Below are positions 6,858 through 16,177 of a stretch of 18,573 nucleotides of DNA, piece after piece; the stretch's first letter is position 1, and every line of letters starts with the position of its first letter. The position numbers were made by a program, and so were the translations under genes. This DNA comes from JBOGWY01 sp050694015 (GTDB taxonomy: Bacteria; Actinomycetota; CADDZG01; WHSQ01), in the NCBI GenBank assembly GCA_050694015.1, contig JBOGWY010000338.1:1-18573 (forward strand). The letters run 5' to 3'. The notes beneath the pieces were generated by a model, which was not told the origin of the DNA, did not search any database, and saw only the letters and a list, made by a program, of their open reading frames with translations.

Positions 6858-7745
6858 ATGTATCGCCGAACAGGGCGAGGGCGGTTGCTCTTGCTCGCTT
6901 TCCTTGCGCTCTCGCTGGTCATCATCACGCTCGACTTCCGAGCCGAAGGGGATGGGCCGCTAGAGCGCGCGAAGGACATATCGACCACCGTGGTCGCGCC
7001 GATCCAGCGCGGCCTGACCGCGGTATTCCGTCCCGTGGGGGACTTCTTCTCGTCCCTCGGTGACCTGTCGCGGCTTCGCGTGGAGAACGAGGAGCTGCGC
7101 GAGGCGCTCGACGCGGCCGAAGGTCAGATCGAGCGCGCCGAGGCACTCGAGAGCGAGAACGTCGAGCTTCGGGACATCTCGAATCTCACCGAGCCCTACA
7201 CAAGTATGGAGGACGTGACCGCCGAGGTGATCGCGACGGTGCCCGCGAACTACCGGTGGGCGGTAAAGATCGACAAAGGGTCGATCGACGGCATCAAGGA
7301 GGACATGGCCGTGATCGCCGAGGACGGCCTTGTCGGCAAGATCATCCGTGCGGATCCCACGAGCTCGATCGTCCTTCTGTTGATCGATCCCAACGCCGGC
7401 GCAGCGGCGCGTATCGAGGACAAGGGCGACGCCGGGAACATCCGCGGCAACGGCGCCGACGAACCGCTGTCGATGCGCGGCGTCGATCCCGAAGCGAAAG
7501 TCCGAAAGGACGACACGATCGTGACCTCGGGTTACGACGGTGGCATCTTCCCGCCTTCGATCCCGATCGGCCGCGTCATCCGCGCATCCGGCGAGAGTGC
7601 GATGCTCGAGCAGGAGATCGACGTGGAATCGTTTGTCGACTTCAACACGCTCGACTTCGTCCGAGTGCTCCTTGAGTCCGGCCCGCGCCTCGACGAGCGG
7701 ACCGAGGACAAGCAGCCCACCGCGGCGACGGAGGAAGGTGAGTGA
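6858..7745 (+). CDS. mreC: Rod shape-determining protein MreC
   Basis: MreC is a bitopic membrane protein that links MreB filaments to PBP2/RodA and activates them from the outer face of the membrane. The 295 residues begin with a basic stretch (RRTGRGR), then one membrane helix (about 9-25), a coiled coil rich in Glu, Leu and Arg (about 66-107), and a beta-barrel domain containing GLVGKI and a TSGYDGGIFPPSIPIGRV segment typical of MreC. The C-terminal tail (last 20 residues) is acidic and low in complexity. The ATG at 6858 has GAAGAGGG (6841-6848) nine bases upstream. Its stop overlaps the mreD start in the sequence GTGA. Confidence 0.95.
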   Translation: MYRRTGRGRLLLLAFLALSLVIITLDFRAEGDGPLERAKDISTTVVAPIQRGLTAVFRPVGDFFSSLGDLSRLRVENEELREALDAAEGQIERAEALESENVELRDISNLTEPYTSMEDVTAEVIATVPANYRWAVKIDKGSIDGIKEDMAVIAEDGLVGKIIRADPTSSIVLLLIDPNAGAAARIEDKGDAGNIRGNGADEPLSMRGVDPEAKVRKDDTIVTSGYDGGIFPPSIPIGRVIRASGESAMLEQEIDVESFVDFNTLDFVRVLLESGPRLDERTEDKQPTAATEEGE

Positions 7746-8308
7746 ACGCGACGGCCAAAGAAGCGAAAGTCCCCGGCTTCTTCTCCGAAGCAGGCATCGG
7801 ACGCATCCTTGCCGTCGGCTTGGTCGTCTTCGCTGCCCTCGCGCTGCAGACCACTCTGCTCTCGCGTCTGACTCTGCTCGGTGTCATCCCACAGCTCGTC
7901 CTGGTGGTGGTCATCTGTCTAGCGTTCCTCGACGGCGAGAGGGTCGGGATCGTCTCGGGCTTCTTCGGAGGCCTGTTGCTCGACCTCCAGCTGCCTCCCG
8001 ACTCGATCGTCGGTCTGACGGCGCTCGTTTACACGATGATCGGCTACGGAGTGGGCTACTTCCGCCAGTACTCGACCGGCGAGTCGGTGTGGACCCCGGT
8101 GTTCGCCGTCGCCGTGGGCTCGGCCGCTGCCGAGGCCAGCTACGCCCTGCTCGCCATCATCCTGGGCCGTTCGTGGGTGACCCTTGTGTTCACCGCCAAG
8201 GTGACGGGGCTGGTCGTGCTGTATGACGCCCTGCTGACGCCCTTCGTCTTCCCGCTGATCCGTCGCGTGGCCGACAAGTTCCGCCCCGAAAGGATCTATC
8301 GGTGGTAA
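7742..8308 (+). CDS. mreD: Rod shape-determining protein MreD
   Basis: MreD is a small polytopic membrane protein of the elongation complex. The 188 residues have about five to six hydrophobic helices, starting with GRILAVGLVVFAALALQTTL near residue 20, and contain the family-like segment GFFGGLLLDLQLP. It starts with GTG at 7742, overlapping the mreC stop by four bases, with GGAGGAAGG (7730-7738) inside the end of mreC. MreD proteins diverge quickly, so the call rests on helix pattern, size and its position between mreC and the PBP2 gene. The C-terminus is basic (RPERIYRW), as expected for a cytoplasmic end. Confidence 0.9.
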   Translation: MNATAKEAKVPGFFSEAGIGRILAVGLVVFAALALQTTLLSRLTLLGVIPQLVLVVVICLAFLDGERVGIVSGFFGGLLLDLQLPPDSIVGLTALVYTMIGYGVGYFRQYSTGESVWTPVFAVAVGSAAAEASYALLAIILGRSWVTLVFTAKVTGLVVLYDALLTPFVFPLIRRVADKFRPERIYRW

Positions 8309-10332
8309 CCGAGCGCGATAGGAAGAACAGCTCGGGACTCGACCGCATCACGTTGCGGCTCGCGGTGTTCGGCATCCTGATCGTGGCCTCGTTCGTGGCA
8401 CTGTTCTCGCGCCTCTGGTACCTGCAGGTGCTGGCGGCTCCCGAGTACCGCGCCGCGGCGAAAGAGAACCGGGTTCGTTACGTGCACTCCGAGCCCCCGC
8501 GCGGCCGTATCGTCGACCGCAACGGGACGGTGCTCGTCGGGAACCGGATCGCGACGGCGGTCGTAGTGGATCGCTCGGTGATCGATACGACGCGAAAGAA
8601 GCGCATCATCCTCAACGAGCTGTCGAGCCTCCTTGAAGTTCCTCTGCGACAGCTGCGCGCAGGGCTTAACGATGATGAATACTCACCGTACAAGCCGGTC
8701 CCCATCGCGCATAACGTTCCGTCCAAAGCTGCGTCGCGCATCATCGAGAACCAGGAGGACTTCTTCGGAGCGGTCGATGTCGACACGATCCCGATCCGCG
8801 ACTATCCACACGGCAAGTTCGCCGGGCACATCCTCGGCTACGTCGGGGAGATCACCGGTGAGCAACTGAAGTCCGAACACTTCAGAGAAGTTCGGCCCCC
8901 GTATCAGCCTGCCGACATCGTTGGGCGCGACGGACTCGAATACGTCTACGACCGTCACCTGCGCGGTACGCCCGAGATCAAGAAAGTCATCGTCAACTCC
9001 GCACAGGAGGTTCTGAGCGAAGCGGTTGTGCGCAAGGAACAGGAAGGCAATGACCTCGTGCTCTACCTCGACGCGGAGATCCAGAAGCTCACCGAGGATG
9101 CGCTCGAGGCCGGCATCTTCGCCAACCGCGGCGCGTACCAGAGCCCGGCCGGTTCGGCGATCGTGATGGATCCGAACACCGGAGGGATCCTCGGTATGGC
9201 GAGCTACCCGACGTTCAATCCCAAGCGGCTCGCCGATGGCTTCACGCAGAAGGAATACGACAAGCTCGGCGCGAAGACGAAGTTCAACTACGACGACGAT
9301 GCGCTCACCAACCGGCCGATCCGGGCGGAGCGTGCACCGGCCTCCACGTTCAAGATCGTCACCGCGGGGGCTGCGATGGCGACCGACATCGCATCGCCGT
9401 ACACGACGCTGCCGTGCCCGCCGTCCGCTCCTTACCCGCCGGAGGGGCGAACGAGCGTCGGGTCGGCCACGATCTTCAACAACTGGACCACGATCAACCT
9501 CGGCACGATGGGGCTCTCGGAATCGCTCGAGCAGTCGTGTGACACGTTCTATTACGAGCTCGGATGGCGGATGGAGGACGCCTTCGGGGCATCGATCTTC
9601 GGTGACGAGCACACCGAGAAGTTCCAGAAGTACGCCCGGATCGCCGGCATCGGCCACGAGACCGGGATCGACCTGCCGAACGAGCGGGACGGCCTACTCC
9701 CGGACATGGCGTGGTGCCGTGAGATCTGGCGGTTCACGCGCAAGGACGCGATCCCCACGTGCGGTACGAAGGACGGTCCGATCTGGCTGCCGGGTTACAC
9801 CGTGAACATGTCGATCGGGCAGGGTGACCTTCTCACTACGCCTATCCAGATGGCGGTGACGACCGGCGCGATCGCTAACGGGGGCGCGGTCATGCAGCCT
9901 CGTCTCGCGCAGGCGGTGGCGCATCCTGACAAGAATGACGCCGAGCAGCCGATCCGCGCGTTCGAGCCGCGGGAGGTCGCGCACCTGCCGCTCGACGAGC
10001 TCGAGCTTTCGACGATCCAGCAAGGGATGGAGGACGTGGTCGCCGGCGGTGGCGGGACCGCACGGTCGGCGTTCTCCGGCTTCCCGCTCACGGCGATCCC
10101 GATCGCCGGCAAGACCGGCACATCGGAGCTGGACGAGGAAACCGAGCTGCAGGACGCGTGGTTCGTGTCCTATGCACCGGCGAACGACCCGCAGTACGTG
10201 GTGGTCGTACACCTCGAGAAGTCCGGACACGGCGGCGAGAGCGCGGCCCCCGTGGCCCGTGAGATCTACGAGGGCATCTTCGGGGTCGACGAGGGCATCT
10301 CGGTGCAACTCGGCGTGGACAACTCGAACTGA
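8302..10332 (+). CDS. mrdA: Penicillin-binding protein 2, elongation transpeptidase
   Basis: This class B PBP crosslinks peptidoglycan during side-wall growth, working with RodA. Of 676 residues, the first about 20 are cytoplasmic, followed by a single membrane anchor (about 18-42, ending near RLWYLQVL), a dimerisation or pedestal domain with EPPRGRIVDRNG, and the transpeptidase domain. Its catalytic motifs are STFK (348-351, nucleophile Ser348), SCD (412-414) and KTG (604-606). SCD instead of SxN is normal for PBP2. The GTG start at 8302 overlaps the end of mreD by seven bases and has GAAAGGA just upstream. Several cysteines (C413 and two in the region before the GYTVNMSIGQGD block) are unusual for an exported domain, but their pairing cannot be judged here. 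Confidence 0.96.
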   Translation: MVTERDRKNSSGLDRITLRLAVFGILIVASFVALFSRLWYLQVLAAPEYRAAAKENRVRYVHSEPPRGRIVDRNGTVLVGNRIATAVVVDRSVIDTTRKKRIILNELSSLLEVPLRQLRAGLNDDEYSPYKPVPIAHNVPSKAASRIIENQEDFFGAVDVDTIPIRDYPHGKFAGHILGYVGEITGEQLKSEHFREVRPPYQPADIVGRDGLEYVYDRHLRGTPEIKKVIVNSAQEVLSEAVVRKEQEGNDLVLYLDAEIQKLTEDALEAGIFANRGAYQSPAGSAIVMDPNTGGILGMASYPTFNPKRLADGFTQKEYDKLGAKTKFNYDDDALTNRPIRAERAPASTFKIVTAGAAMATDIASPYTTLPCPPSAPYPPEGRTSVGSATIFNNWTTINLGTMGLSESLEQSCDTFYYELGWRMEDAFGASIFGDEHTEKFQKYARIAGIGHETGIDLPNERDGLLPDMAWCREIWRFTRKDAIPTCGTKDGPIWLPGYTVNMSIGQGDLLTTPIQMAVTTGAIANGGAVMQPRLAQAVAHPDKNDAEQPIRAFEPREVAHLPLDELELSTIQQGMEDVVAGGGGTARSAFSGFPLTAIPIAGKTGTSELDEETELQDAWFVSYAPANDPQYVVVVHLEKSGHGGESAAPVAREIYEGIFGVDEGISVQLGVDNSN

Positions 10333-11587
10333 TGAGAGCAGACGGCATCTTCGGCGAAGCGGTCGACCGCATAGGCGGCGAGCCGATCAGCGCGCGCATG
10401 GCGCGTAAGGCTCCCATCCGTCACATCGACCCGACGCTCCTGCTCGTCACGCTGATCCTGTCCGCGTACGGCGCGGTGATGGTGTTGTCGGTGACGATCC
10501 ATCGTCAGGTCGAAGCCGGGCTCGATCCGAACCTGTTCATGAGGAGGCAGATCGCGTACATCGTCGCCGGTATCGTCGCGCTCATCCTGGTGAGCTTCTT
10601 CGACTACCGGCATTTCCGCGCGTTCGCTCCGTTCGTGTATCTCGCGACGCTGGGGGGATTGATCCTCGTGTTGACCCCGCTCGGCTACACGCAGGGTGGT
10701 GCGACGCGGTGGATCAACCTCGGCGCGTTCCAGGCACAGCCTTCCGAGCTGGCAAAGATCGCGGTGATCATCGTGCTCGCCGCGTATCTGGCCGAGCGCA
10801 AGGGCGAGGTGCATGCACTTGACATCTTGTTCTGCCTCGGGGCGGTCGCGATCCCGAGTGCGTTGATCTACCTCGAGCCCGACCTCGGCACGATGATGGT
10901 GTTCGTCGCGCTCACCGGCGGGTTGCTGCTCGTGGGCGGGGCGAAGCTGCGCCACTTCATGTTCTTGGGGATCCTCGGCCTGATCGGGATCGTCGTCGTC
11001 CTGCAGGCGGGACTACTCCAGGACTACCAGAGGGAGCGGCTCACCTCGTTCCTCGACCCCAAACCTGATCTTCAGGATGCCGGGTACAACCTCGTGCAAG
11101 CCAAGATCGCGATCGCGTCGGGGGGCATGCGCGGCCGTGGGCTACAGATCGAGCCCGGTGACGTGCCGGACACCGACCGTACGGTCGGCGGTCTCCCACT
11201 CGAGGGCGCTCCCGAGGGACAGGCGGTCGCGCCGTCGCAGACGACACTCGACTTCGTTCCCGAGCAACACACCGACTTCGTGTTCACCGCGGTCGGCGAA
11301 CAGCTGGGCTTCATGGGCTCGGCGACACTCTTAGGTCTCTTCGCATTCCTGATCTGGCGCGCGCTGCGCATCGCAGCGATGTCGAAAGATCTCTTCGGGA
11401 CACTCCTCGCGACCGGGGTGGCCGCGCTGTGGGGGTTCCAGCTATTCGTCAATGTCGGGATGACGATGGGCATCATGCCCATCACGGGCATCCCTCTCCC
11501 ATTCGTTTCTTATGGAGGATCTTCCTTGATTACCAACTTCATCGCCGTGGGCATCGTGCTCAACGTCCACATGAGGCGTTTCTTGTA

Positions 11588-11588
<1 letters not shown>
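10332..11588 (+). CDS. rodA: Rod shape-determining protein RodA (SEDS peptidoglycan polymerase)
   Basis: RodA is the SEDS-family glycosyltransferase that polymerises lipid II into glycan strands and pairs with PBP2. The 418 residues contain about ten membrane helices and the signatures TRWINLG, QPSELAKIA, EPDLGTMMV, KIAIASGGMRGRGL, PEQHTDFVF with the predicted catalytic Asp315, and PFVSYGGSSLITNF near the end. The loop between GRGL and PEQHTDF is 38 residues (272-309), whereas E. coli RodA has about 12. The start shares one base with the PBP2 stop (TGATG) and lacks its own ribosome binding site, which suggests coupled translation. An internal ATG at 10398 (MARKAPIRHIDPTLLL) is a possible alternative start. 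FtsW is the main paralogue to exclude; pairing with PBP2 and mreBCD favours RodA. Confidence 0.94.
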
Positions 11589-13006
<1,418 letters not shown>

Positions 13007-13055
13007 TATCCTTGGCAGACCTCATTCGAGGGGATTTCACCTCTAAGGAGTCGAT

Positions 13056-13403
13056 GTGTACGCAGTTATCCGCGCGGGCGGGAAGCAACACAAAGTCGCC
13101 AAGGGCGACGTCATCGAGGTTGAGCGGATCAAGGGCTCGTCCGAGACGGTCGAGTTCACACCCCTGCTCGTCGTCGATGACAAGGGCAAGACCCGCTCGG
13201 GCAAGTCCGAGCTGGGCAAAGCCCGGGTCCTGGGCAAGATCCTCGGCGAGACCAAAGGCGACAAGATCGACGTGATGAAGTTCCGCAACAAGACGGGCTA
13301 CCGGCGTCACCAGGGGCACCGTCAGAAGTACACGACGGTAGAGATCTCGGACATCAAGCTATCAGGCGGAAGCAGCAAGAAGGAGTCGGACGATGGCGCA
13401 TAA
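13056..13403 (+). CDS. rplU: 50S ribosomal protein L21
   Basis: L21 is a structural 23S rRNA-binding protein of the large subunit. The 115 residues begin MYAVIRAGGKQHKV, include KGDVIEVERI in the beta-barrel, and carry the RNA-binding segment KTGYRRHQGHRQKYT. A short Ser/Lys/Asp-rich tail extends past the usual end of about 103 residues. The GTG start at 13056 is fixed by homology of the first residues and by AAGGAG (13045-13050) five bases upstream. An out-of-frame ATG overlaps at 13054 and is ignored. The last 11 bases overlap the start of rpmA. Confidence 0.96.
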   Translation: MYAVIRAGGKQHKVAKGDVIEVERIKGSSETVEFTPLLVVDDKGKTRSGKSELGKARVLGKILGETKGDKIDVMKFRNKTGYRRHQGHRQKYTTVEISDIKLSGGSSKKESDDGA

Positions 13404-13650
13404 GAAGGGCGCTGCCTCTTCCCGTAACGGCCGCGAATCCGAGTCGAAGCGACTCGGCGTCAAGACCTACGGCGGGGAGCAGGTCAAGCCGGGCATGATC
13501 ATCATCCGGCAGCGCGGCACGAGGGTTCACCCCGGGCTCAACGTCGGTAAGGGCGGAGACGACACGCTGTTCTCGAAGGCCGAGGGCAAGGTCTCCTTCC
13601 ACCGCATGCGCGGCCGCCGCGTCGTGTCAGTCGTTCCCGACGAAGGCTGA
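13393..13650 (+). CDS. rpmA: 50S ribosomal protein L27
   Basis: L27 reaches towards the peptidyl transferase centre with its N-terminus and stabilises tRNA binding. The 85 residues open with MAHKKGAASSRNGRES, continue with SKRLGVKTYGGE, and contain IIRQRGTRVHPGLNVGKGGDDTLF, all family hallmarks. There is no N-terminal extension of the sort that is cleaved in Firmicutes. It starts inside the 3' end of rplU (11-base overlap), with AAGGAG (13380-13385) seven bases before the ATG. The rplU-rpmA-obgE order is very widely conserved. Confidence 0.97.
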   Translation: MAHKKGAASSRNGRESESKRLGVKTYGGEQVKPGMIIIRQRGTRVHPGLNVGKGGDDTLFSKAEGKVSFHRMRGRRVVSVVPDEG

Positions 13651-13662
13651 CCCCGCGCCAGA

Positions 13663-13770
13663 GTTCTGTGCTAACACGCCACGCTCGGGGCGTTAAGCGC
13701 CGGAGCGGCAGAAGCGCAGCTTCTGTTGCGCAGGCGTAGCGCCGAGGGCGAAAGCGTGTTTGCACAGAAC
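13663..13770. repeat. Cloverleaf-like palindromic element between rpmA and obgE
   Basis: The arms GTTCTGTGC-T-AACACGC (13663-13679) and GCGTGTT-T-GCACAGAAC (13754-13770) pair over 16 of 17 positions. Inside are three further stems. GGCG/CGCC closes a TTAAG loop (13689-13701). An 11-base-pair stem with two G-U pairs joins 13705-13715 to 13719-13729, with a GCA loop. GGCG/CGCC closes a TAG loop (13733-13743). CTCGG (13684-13688) can alternatively pair with CCGAG (13742-13746). There is no T-run after it and no protein frame in it. It could be a non-autonomous palindromic repeat of the REP or MITE kind, an mRNA processing or stability structure, or a regulator of obgE. Confidence 0.65.
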
Positions 13771-13793
13771 GGCTCGCAGGCACAGAACCGACC

Positions 13794-15062
13794 ATGAAGT
13801 TCGTCGATGAGGTCACCGTCCATGTCGCCGCGGGCGCGGGGGGTGACGGCGTCGTCGCGTGGCATCGCGAGCCGTACAAGCCGCGCGGTGGTCCCGACGG
13901 GGGTGACGGGGGTGACGGCGGCAGCGTGATCCTCCGCGCCGACCCCTCCGTGGGGACGCTGCTCGAACTGCGCGATCACCCGCACGTCAAGGCCCTCCGG
14001 GGTGGTCACGGCGAAGGGAAGCGACGGCACGGCAGCACGGCGAAGGATCGGATCGTGCTCGTGCCCCCCGGCACCGTCGTGTACGAAGGCGACGTGTTGA
14101 TCGCAGATCTCGCGGCACCCGGAGAGCAACTGGCCGCCGCCCGCGGTGGACGTGGGGGCCGCGGGAATGCACAGTTCGCCACGGCCACGCGGCGCGCTCC
14201 GGGTTTCGCAGAGAAGGGCGAGCCGGGGGAGGAGCGCAGCCTTCGTCTCGAACTCCGTCTCCTCGCCGACGTCGCGCTCGTGGGATTCCCGAACGCCGGC
14301 AAGTCGACCTTGATCTCGCGCATCTCGGCCGCGCGACCCAAGATCGCCGACTACCCGTTCACGACGTTGGCGCCGAACCTCGGCGTGGTCGGTAGCGACG
14401 AGAGCTCCTTCGTCGTCGCCGACATCCCCGGCCTGATCCCGGGCGCGCACGAGGGCAAGGGCCTCGGCGACAGGTTCCTGCGACACATCCGTCGGGCCGC
14501 GGTGCTGCTCTATCTCGTCGACACGACGGCTATCGATCGCGATCCGAAAGATGATGTCGGGGCCCTGAAGGCGGAGCTGCACGCGTTCGATCAGGCCCTC
14601 GCCCAGCGTCCGAGCCTCGTCGCTCTCACGAAGATCGACGCCGGAGGGCACCGCGTCGCCGAGCTGCAGGCCGTGTACCCCGACGCGCTCCCGATCTCAG
14701 CGGTAAGCGGCGAGGGCCTCGACGAGCTGTTGCGGAGTCTGAGCGCCGAGGTCGCGGAGTACCGGGAGGCGACACCGGAGCGCACCGGCTACGTGCGCAC
14801 GATCGTGCGACCCGACGAGATGACGGTGCGGCGCGAGAACGAAGCGTGGCGCGTGACGGGCGCGCGCGCGGAACGAGCGGTAGCCATGACCGACATGAAC
14901 AACGACGAAGCGGTGCGACGGCTGCAGCGGCAACTGATCGCGATGGGCGTCGAGCGCATGCTCGAACGCTCGGGCGCTCTGCGGGGCGACGAGGTGAGGA
15001 TCGGAGAGACGGCGTTCGACTTCGAGCCGGAATCCGCGGCGACGCCCGAGGACGCCCGATGA
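13794..15062 (+). CDS. obgE: Obg-family GTPase (ObgE/CgtA)
   Basis: Obg is an essential GTPase that binds the 50S subunit and links ribosome assembly to growth and stress. The 422 residues have three parts. The glycine-rich Obg fold (1-158) contains GGPDGGDGGDGGSV and GGRGGRGN. The G domain has G1 GFPNAGKS (164-171), switch region DYPFTTLAPNLG, G3 DIPGLIPGAHEGKGLG and G5 SAVSGEG. A C-terminal OCT domain follows (about 335-405). The G4 motif reads TKID (279-282) where most Obg proteins have NKxD. No good ribosome binding site precedes the ATG; the nearest purine run is an AGG 13 bases away, just after the palindromic element. Its stop overlaps the proB start (ATGA). Confidence 0.97.
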   Translation: MKFVDEVTVHVAAGAGGDGVVAWHREPYKPRGGPDGGDGGDGGSVILRADPSVGTLLELRDHPHVKALRGGHGEGKRRHGSTAKDRIVLVPPGTVVYEGDVLIADLAAPGEQLAAARGGRGGRGNAQFATATRRAPGFAEKGEPGEERSLRLELRLLADVALVGFPNAGKSTLISRISAARPKIADYPFTTLAPNLGVVGSDESSFVVADIPGLIPGAHEGKGLGDRFLRHIRRAAVLLYLVDTTAIDRDPKDDVGALKAELHAFDQALAQRPSLVALTKIDAGGHRVAELQAVYPDALPISAVSGEGLDELLRSLSAEVAEYREATPERTGYVRTIVRPDEMTVRRENEAWRVTGARAERAVAMTDMNNDEAVRRLQRQLIAMGVERMLERSGALRGDEVRIGETAFDFEPESAATPEDAR

Positions 15063-16177
15063 CGCGCATCGCGGCGGAAGCCGGCGACCGTATGGTCGTG
15101 AAGGTGGGTACCGCGTCGCTCGTCGGGCCGAGCGGTGAGCCCGAGGACGATCGCCTCGCGGCGCTGTGCGACGGCATCGCCGACCTGAAGCGCAGCGGCG
15201 TCGATGTGATCCTCGTGTCGTCGGGCGCGATCGGCGCCGGGATCGGCCCCCTCGGCCTGACGGAACGGCCGACCGATATCCCCTCGCTGCAGGCGGCCGC
15301 CGCGGTGGGACAGGGACGTCTGCTTGGTCGTTACACGCGCCTGTTGAAGGAGCGTGATTCAGTCGGCGCGCAGATGCTGCTCACCGGTTACGACTTCATG
15401 CAGCGCCATCACTACCTGAACGCGCGCAACACGCTCGATCGTCTCCTGAGTCTCGGCGCGGTGCCGATCGTGAACGAGAACGACACCGTCGCGGTCGATG
15501 AGATCGCGTTCGGGGATAACGACAGGCTCGCCGCGCTCGTCGGCAATCTCGCCCGCGCGAAGCTCCTCGTGCTGCTCACCGACACGAAGGGCGTCCACGC
15601 GACCGACCCGCGCCACGATCCTGACGCGCCGGTGATCGACGAGATCGACCGCATCACGCCGGAGCTCGAGCGGGCCGCCGGGGGGCGAGGCTCGGCTCTC
15701 TCGAGCGGAGGTATGGCATCGAAGCTCGCCGCGGCGTGGGTCGCGACCTTCTCGGGTGTTGCGGTCGTGGTCGCCGACGCGTCGGAACCGGACGTCCTGA
15801 CGCGGATCGCCAAGGGCGAGCGGGTGGGCACGTTCTTCCATCCTCACCCGAAGCGCGCGTCGGCTCGTCTGCTCTGGATCGCGTTCGCCCACCCCCCGCG
15901 CGGGACGGTCGTCGTCGATCCCGGTGCCCGCGCCGCCGTGGTCCGGGACAAACGAAGTCTGCTGCCCGTGGGTGTCGTCGAGGTCAAAGGCTCGTTCGAG
16001 TCGGGGGACATCGTCGATCTCGCCGTGGGCAGCAAGGAGGTCTTCGCGCGCGGGTTGGTACGTTATTCGTCGACCGAGCTGAAAGAGGCACGGGGTCGGC
16101 GTACGGTGGAGCTGGCAGGACGAGAGGTCATCCACAGGGACCACCTGATCATCCTGGAGGACGCAGGCGATGAGTGA
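15059..16177 (+). CDS. proB: Glutamate 5-kinase
   Basis: ProB phosphorylates glutamate to gamma-glutamyl phosphate, the first and usually proline-inhibited step of proline synthesis. The 372 residues comprise an amino-acid kinase domain with KVGTASLV, VSSGAIGAG, PIVNENDTVAVDEI, FGDNDRLAALV and SSGGMASKLAAA, and then a C-terminal PUA domain (from about 280) with GTVVVDPGARAAV. KVGTAS replaces the more common KVGSS; this is a mild variation in the phosphate loop. The frame is open further upstream inside obgE, but the ATG at 15059 fits the family and has GAGGA (15048-15052) six bases before it. It overlaps obgE by four bases and proA by eight. Confidence 0.96.
   Translation: MTRIAAEAGDRMVVKVGTASLVGPSGEPEDDRLAALCDGIADLKRSGVDVILVSSGAIGAGIGPLGLTERPTDIPSLQAAAAVGQGRLLGRYTRLLKERDSVGAQMLLTGYDFMQRHHYLNARNTLDRLLSLGAVPIVNENDTVAVDEIAFGDNDRLAALVGNLARAKLLVLLTDTKGVHATDPRHDPDAPVIDEIDRITPELERAAGGRGSALSSGGMASKLAAAWVATFSGVAVVVADASEPDVLTRIAKGERVGTFFHPHPKRASARLLWIAFAHPPRGTVVVDPGARAAVVRDKRSLLPVGVVEVKGSFESGDIVDLAVGSKEVFARGLVRYSSTELKEARGRRTVELAGREVIHRDHLIILEDAGDE

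Noticed and set aside
6781..6963. A 60-codon plus-strand frame across the mreB-mreC gap.
   Set aside because: It overlaps the start of mreC in another frame and has no ribosome binding site or recognisable features.
11429..11587. N-terminal extension of RNase E/G starting inside rodA.
   Set aside because: The extra 53 residues read through the conserved rodA C-terminus in another frame; the ATG at 11588 fits the stop-start overlap.
13007..13055. An autoregulatory L21-type leader before rplU.
   Set aside because: The gap is only 49 bases and holds just a weak GAGG/CCTC pairing, far short of a known ribosomal leader.
14846..15058. N-terminal extension of ProB inside obgE.
   Set aside because: Homology begins after 15059, which has a good ribosome binding site and an ATGA overlap with obgE.
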